Shown here in pieces: positions 60,742 to 64,000 of a stretch of DNA of 64,000 nucleotides. Each line of letters starts with the position of its first letter. Within the stretch, counting starts at the first letter, position 1. The position numbers and the translations under genes are program-made. Source of the DNA: JAEUMG01 sp046349315 (GTDB taxonomy: Bacteria; Pseudomonadota; Alphaproteobacteria; Rhizobiales; Aestuariivirgaceae); the NCBI GenBank assembly GCA_046349315.1, contig JAXMCQ010000018.1, positions 1 to 64,000 on the forward strand, read 5' to 3'. The notes beneath the pieces are model-generated. The model was not told where the DNA came from and did no database searches. It saw only the letters and a list, made by a program, of their open reading frames with translations.

Positions 60742-62606
60742 CAGGTGACGACCTTCTTGGCCTTCTCTTCGTCCCACCACCACACGCTCGGGAATCCGAC
60801 GGAGTATTTCGGCAGCGTTTCGGGATGCGAGAAGCGGTCCCAGCGCGCCACGCGATCGAAGGGCGTGTACCACATGGGCACGACGAAGTGGTTCCAGAGC
60901 AGGACGCGATCGAGCGCCCGGCAGGCGGTAATGAGGCCCGCCCGGTTCTTGGCATAGATCACCTGGTCGATGAGCTTGTCGACTGCCGGCGAGCGGATGC
61001 CCACGAGATTGCGGCTGCCATCCTTATTCGCCGCTTCCAAACCCCAGAATTCGCGCTGCTCATTGCCGGGCGACAAGGATTGGCCCCAGCTCCCGACGAC
61101 GATGTCGAAGTCATAGGTCTGGATGCGGCGGGTATAGATTGTCGTGTCGAAGGTCTTGATGTTGACCGTTATACCGAGGAGTTCAAGCTGTGCCTTGTAG
61201 GGAAGTGCTATGCGCTCGAAGAGCGGATCGTCGAGCAGGAATTCGACCGTGAATATCTCGCCCTTGTCGTTCTTGAGAACAGATTTGTTTCCCTCCGGAA
61301 CGATGTTCCAGCCCGCTTCCTTCAGAAGCCCTGCAGCGGTGCGCAGGTTCTTGCGACGGTCCTGGGCATTGCCGTTGACCGGGTTTGTGTATTCGGTTGT
61401 GAAAACTTCGGCAGGGATGTCCGCACGCAATGGCTCGAGGATCGCAAGTTCCTCAAGGCTCGGCAGGCCAGTGGCGGCGAGTTCTGAATTGTTGAAGAAA
61501 CTCCGCGAGCGCGTGTACTGGCCATAGAAGAGATTGGCATTCGACCATTCGAAATCGAAGGCATAGTTGAATGCGAGGCGCACGCGGGGATCCTTGAATT
61601 TTGCCCGGCGCGTGTTGAATGCCCAGCTCTGCATGCCTTCGACATTCGAGAGCTTGATCTCTTCCTTGATGACCTTGCCGGTCTTGATGGCCTCGAATGT
61701 ATATTGCGTGGCCCAGCCTTTGGCGCTGTTCTCGCTCCGCCAATCGGCCTGGTCGGCCTTGAAGGCTTCGAAGGCGACATTGGGATCGCGGTAAAAGATG
61801 TATTCTAGTTCGTCGAAATTATCCTGACCGATGTTGACCGGCAGGTCCTTGCCCCAATAATCCTTCACCCGCACCAGCCGCAAATTCTGTCCCGGCACGA
61901 AACTGCCGATCTTGTAGGTGCCGGAGCCCAGCGGAATCTCAAGCGTCATTTCCTGGATGTTGCGCGGCTTTCCGTCCTTGCCCGGCCCAGCCCACCAATG
62001 TTTCGGCAGCACCGGCAATTGCCCGGTGATGAGCGGCAGTTCGCGATTATTCGCCTGGTTGAAAACGAAAGTGACTTCGTGGTCGCCGGTCTGCTCCGCC
62101 TTTTGGATGTTCTTGTAATAGGCGTTGTAGAAGGGATGGCTGTCGCGTAGCGCAAGCATGCTCCAGATCACGTCATCAGCGGTGATCGGCGTGCCGTCAT
62201 GGAAGCGCGCTTCCGGCCGTAGGCGATAAACGACCTGCGAGCGGTCTTCCGGATGCCAGACCTCGGAGGCGACCAGTCCATATTCCGTCGAAGGCTCGTC
62301 GAGCGCCGACGTGAGCAGCGTTTCGTTGCCCACTGCGGAGACAGAATCTCCCTTGTAGGTATAGGGATTGAGGCTGTCGAAGGAACCGAAGACCGCAAAG
62401 CGTACCCGGCCGCCTTTCGGCGCGTCGGGGTTGACATAGGCAAAATGCTTGAAGTCGGGCGGATACTTGATGTCGTCGAAAAGGGTCAGCGCGTGCTTGA
62501 ACTGGCGTTCCTCGGCGAAGGCGACGGAGGCACCGATGATCCGGGCGCCCTGCAGAGCTCCGGCGAGCCCGGCCAGCTTGATCAAACCGCGTCGCGTCAA
62601 GTCCAT
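60741..62606 (-). CDS. ABC transporter binding protein, YejA-like (first of two)
   Basis: A 621-residue family 5 binding protein. The N-terminus MDLTRRGLIKLAGLAGAL is a twin-arginine-type signal, unlike the Sec signal of its neighbour. The mature part includes HALTLFDDIKYPPDFKHFAY, FDSLNPYTYKGD, DGTPITADDVIWSML and a C-terminal LDRVLLWNHFVVPMWYTP. It is the first gene of the transporter operon. Two YejA-like proteins feeding one YejBEF complex would broaden the substrate range (inference). Confidence 0.9.
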   Translation of the reverse strand: MDLTRRGLIKLAGLAGALQGARIIGASVAFAEERQFKHALTLFDDIKYPPDFKHFAYVNPDAPKGGRVRFAVFGSFDSLNPYTYKGDSVSAVGNETLLTSALDEPSTEYGLVASEVWHPEDRSQVVYRLRPEARFHDGTPITADDVIWSMLALRDSHPFYNAYYKNIQKAEQTGDHEVTFVFNQANNRELPLITGQLPVLPKHWWAGPGKDGKPRNIQEMTLEIPLGSGTYKIGSFVPGQNLRLVRVKDYWGKDLPVNIGQDNFDELEYIFYRDPNVAFEAFKADQADWRSENSAKGWATQYTFEAIKTGKVIKEEIKLSNVEGMQSWAFNTRRAKFKDPRVRLAFNYAFDFEWSNANLFYGQYTRSRSFFNNSELAATGLPSLEELAILEPLRADIPAEVFTTEYTNPVNGNAQDRRKNLRTAAGLLKEAGWNIVPEGNKSVLKNDKGEIFTVEFLLDDPLFERIALPYKAQLELLGITVNIKTFDTTIYTRRIQTYDFDIVVGSWGQSLSPGNEQREFWGLEAANKDGSRNLVGIRSPAVDKLIDQVIYAKNRAGLITACRALDRVLLWNHFVVPMWYTPFDRVARWDRFSHPETLPKYSVGFPSVWWWDEEKAKKVVT

Positions 62607-62718
62607 TCTGGTTCGGCCTCCCTGGCAAGGATATGCCGAATACATACGCATGCCTGCAGGCAATTGGAAACCCCGGAAGGTCTATCCCGGCGTTAAATCT
62701 TGGTGAGATTCAGGGCGA

Positions 62719-63267
62719 TTATTGGGCAGGAAACGGCTTCGGGCTGTCCGAGAGCGTGCGCAGATAGGCCAGGATGTTGGCACGTTCCGTCGGGCTCTTA
62801 ACCGCCAAAGTCATCTTCGTCCCCGGCGCAAATTCCTTGGGATTGTGGATGAATTTGAAGATGTTTTCATAGGTCCACTTGTCGCCCGAATGCGCCTTCA
62901 GCCCGTCCGAATAGGCAAAGCCTTCATGCGAGGCGATCGGCCGCTCGACCACGTCCCAGAGATTGGGACCGGTCTTGTTTGGCCCACCCTTGGTGAAGTC
63001 GTGGCAGGCGAGACACTTCTTGTGCGCCGCTTCGCCCTTGGCGGGATCCGCCGAAGCCAGCAGTTCGGCAAGTGGCTTCTCTTCCGCGCCGGCCGTCGCT
63101 TCGCCGCCGCCGCCGGTCGTGGCATCGGCGACCTCGATCGCAAAGCCCGGCTTTTCCGGTGCTTCGGTTGCGAAAATCGCGCCCGAAAGCTCGTTCAAAC
63201 CGAACACCAGAAGCGCTGTCCCCAGCACAGCGCCGGCAATTTTGTTGAATGTCCAACTGTCAATCAT
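62719..63267 (-). CDS. cycM: Membrane-anchored cytochrome c (CycM type)
   Basis: A 182-residue protein with an uncleaved N-terminal membrane anchor (MIDSWTFNKIAGAVLGTALL...), an Ala/Glu/Gly-rich linker and a class I cytochrome c domain. The haem site is CLACH (about residues 86-90), GPNLWDVV follows, and the sixth ligand Met is in PGTKMTLAV. It matches CycM (cytochrome c552) of rhizobia, which carries electrons from the bc1 complex to aa3-type oxidase. The divergent neighbour is kdsB, as in many Hyphomicrobiales. Confidence 0.93.
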   Translation of the reverse strand: MIDSWTFNKIAGAVLGTALLVFGLNELSGAIFATEAPEKPGFAIEVADATTGGGGEATAGAEEKPLAELLASADPAKGEAAHKKCLACHDFTKGGPNKTGPNLWDVVERPIASHEGFAYSDGLKAHSGDKWTYENIFKFIHNPKEFAPGTKMTLAVKSPTERANILAYLRTLSDSPKPFPAQ

Positions 63268-63391
63268 ACGGCCAATCCGAAGCGTCCCGGTCCCTTTGAG
63301 CCTTGAACCGCGCGGAAACTAATTGTTTCTCCAAACCGTCGCAATACGTATAACGAGGGCGGTCCAATTTGCCGCGCCCACCCCTAAGCCT

Positions 63392-64000
63392 ATGATCGAC
63401 CATCGAAATACAATCGTCGTCATCCCTTCGCGGATGGCCTCGACGCGATTACCGGGAAAACCGCTCGCCGACATCTGCGGACTTCCCATGATCGTGCATG
63501 TCTGGCGCCGGGCGCTCGAATCGAAGGTCGGACCGGTTCTGGTGGCGACCGCCGATACCAAGGTCGCCGAAGCCATCCGCGATCACGGCGGGGATGCGAT
63601 CAACACCGACCCGAATTTGCCGTCGGGCACCGATCGCATTGCCCAGGCCCTGGCGTTGCGCGACCCTCACGGCCAATTCCAATATGTGGTCAACGTCCAG
63701 GGTGATTTGCCGACCATCGAACCATTGGCCATCCAGCGCTGCCTCGCCGGCCTGGTTAACGATCCGGTCGACATTTCGACCATCGCCGCCGAAATCACCG
63801 ATCCGGCCGACCTCGCCAATCCCAACATCGTCAAGGCGATTGCGCCGCTCGGGGATGTGCGCGAGGTCGCCTATGCACGCGATTTCGTTCGAACCCTATT
63901 GCCCGAACACCTGGCCCCCTATTGGCATCATATCGGCGTCTATGCCTTCAAGCGCGAGGCGTTGAGCCGCTTCGTATCGCTCCCGATGAGCCCGCTCGAG
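63392..64000 (+). CDS. kdsB: 3-deoxy-manno-octulosonate cytidylyltransferase, 5' part
   Basis: The first 203 residues of KdsB, cut by the window end with no stop reached. Diagnostic motifs are VVIPSRMASTRLPGKPLADI, VATADTKVAEAI, NLPSGTDRIAQAL, VNVQGDLPTIEP and, near the end, HHIGVYAFKREALSRFV. It activates Kdo as CMP-Kdo for lipopolysaccharide synthesis. The sugar-side region before HHIG is somewhat diverged from better-known members (VREVAYARDFVRTLL where YFSRxxIP is typical). The ATG is at 63392; 124 bases separate it from cycM. Confidence 0.92.
   Translation, partial: MIDHRNTIVVIPSRMASTRLPGKPLADICGLPMIVHVWRRALESKVGPVLVATADTKVAEAIRDHGGDAINTDPNLPSGTDRIAQALALRDPHGQFQYVVNVQGDLPTIEPLAIQRCLAGLVNDPVDISTIAAEITDPADLANPNIVKAIAPLGDVREVAYARDFVRTLLPEHLAPYWHHIGVYAFKREALSRFVSLPMSPLE

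Noticed and set aside
1..64000. tRNA, rRNA, riboswitch or phage integration site
   Set aside because: No cloverleaf-like, rRNA-like or known riboswitch sequence was recognised by eye; a covariance-model scan would be decisive.

Overview
The window looks like chromosomal DNA of a GC-rich alphaproteobacterium, most likely of the order Hyphomicrobiales (Rhizobiales). The supports are a complete flp-cpaABCDEF-tadBC pilus locus, a FecR-VCBS giant surface protein next to a CHASE2-type cyclase, a membrane-anchored cytochrome c (CycM type) divergent from kdsB, a Yej-type peptide/oligopeptide importer, and intergenic palindromic repeats of the kind common in rhizobial genomes. I see no tRNA, rRNA, CRISPR array, insertion sequence or phage gene.

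Layout. 0-8 kb: the 3' part of a hypothetical gene, a DJ-1/PfpI protein, a VOC protein, a TetR-methyltransferase pair divergent from a metallo-beta-lactamase-fold hydrolase across a palindromic operator candidate, a frameshifted PcfJ-like gene, and a three-gene set (Ntn amidohydrolase, solute-binding domain protein without signal peptide, cupin). 8-15 kb: an RND efflux pump with its adaptor, then convergent SDR and aldehyde dehydrogenase genes. 15-33 kb: the surface-protein region. A type I secretion operon (TolC, ABC exporter, HlyD adaptor) reads leftward. Divergent from it is a very large FecR/VCBS/LamG protein of about 2,800 residues, split by a damaged repeat. A CHASE2 adenylate/guanylate cyclase, a secreted calcineurin-like phosphoesterase and a 3-hydroxyisobutyrate-dehydrogenase-like gene follow it closely.

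33-39 kb: three consecutive frameshifted genes (a duplicate of the hypothetical at the window start, a Tat-exported ABC binding protein, a class I/II aminotransferase), then intact matB and an EamA transporter. 39-51.4 kb: the Tad/Flp pilus locus. TadE-like genes, a small secretin-N-domain protein and tadD lie on the minus strand; flp, cpaA-F, tadB and tadC lie on the plus strand. The 54-residue Flp pilin is followed by a strong intrinsic terminator. Four near-matches to the alphaproteobacterial CtrA box lie upstream of four of the tad transcripts. 51.4-64 kb: an M17 aminopeptidase, a MarR regulator coupled to an NlpC/P60 peptidase, then a leftward operon of two tandem YejA-like binding proteins, YejB, YejE, YejF and a GhrA-like reductase, followed by cycM and the 5' part of kdsB.

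The main candidates for a coherent and less described unit are the exporter/giant surface protein/cyclase/phosphoesterase cluster (18.5-32 kb) and the putative CtrA-linked control of the tad locus. At least five single-base losses within 1.2 kb (35.0-36.2 kb), plus one repeat unit short by about 25 bases at 23.9-24.1 kb, look more like local consensus errors or very recent decay than old pseudogenes, because both sides of each break are well preserved.
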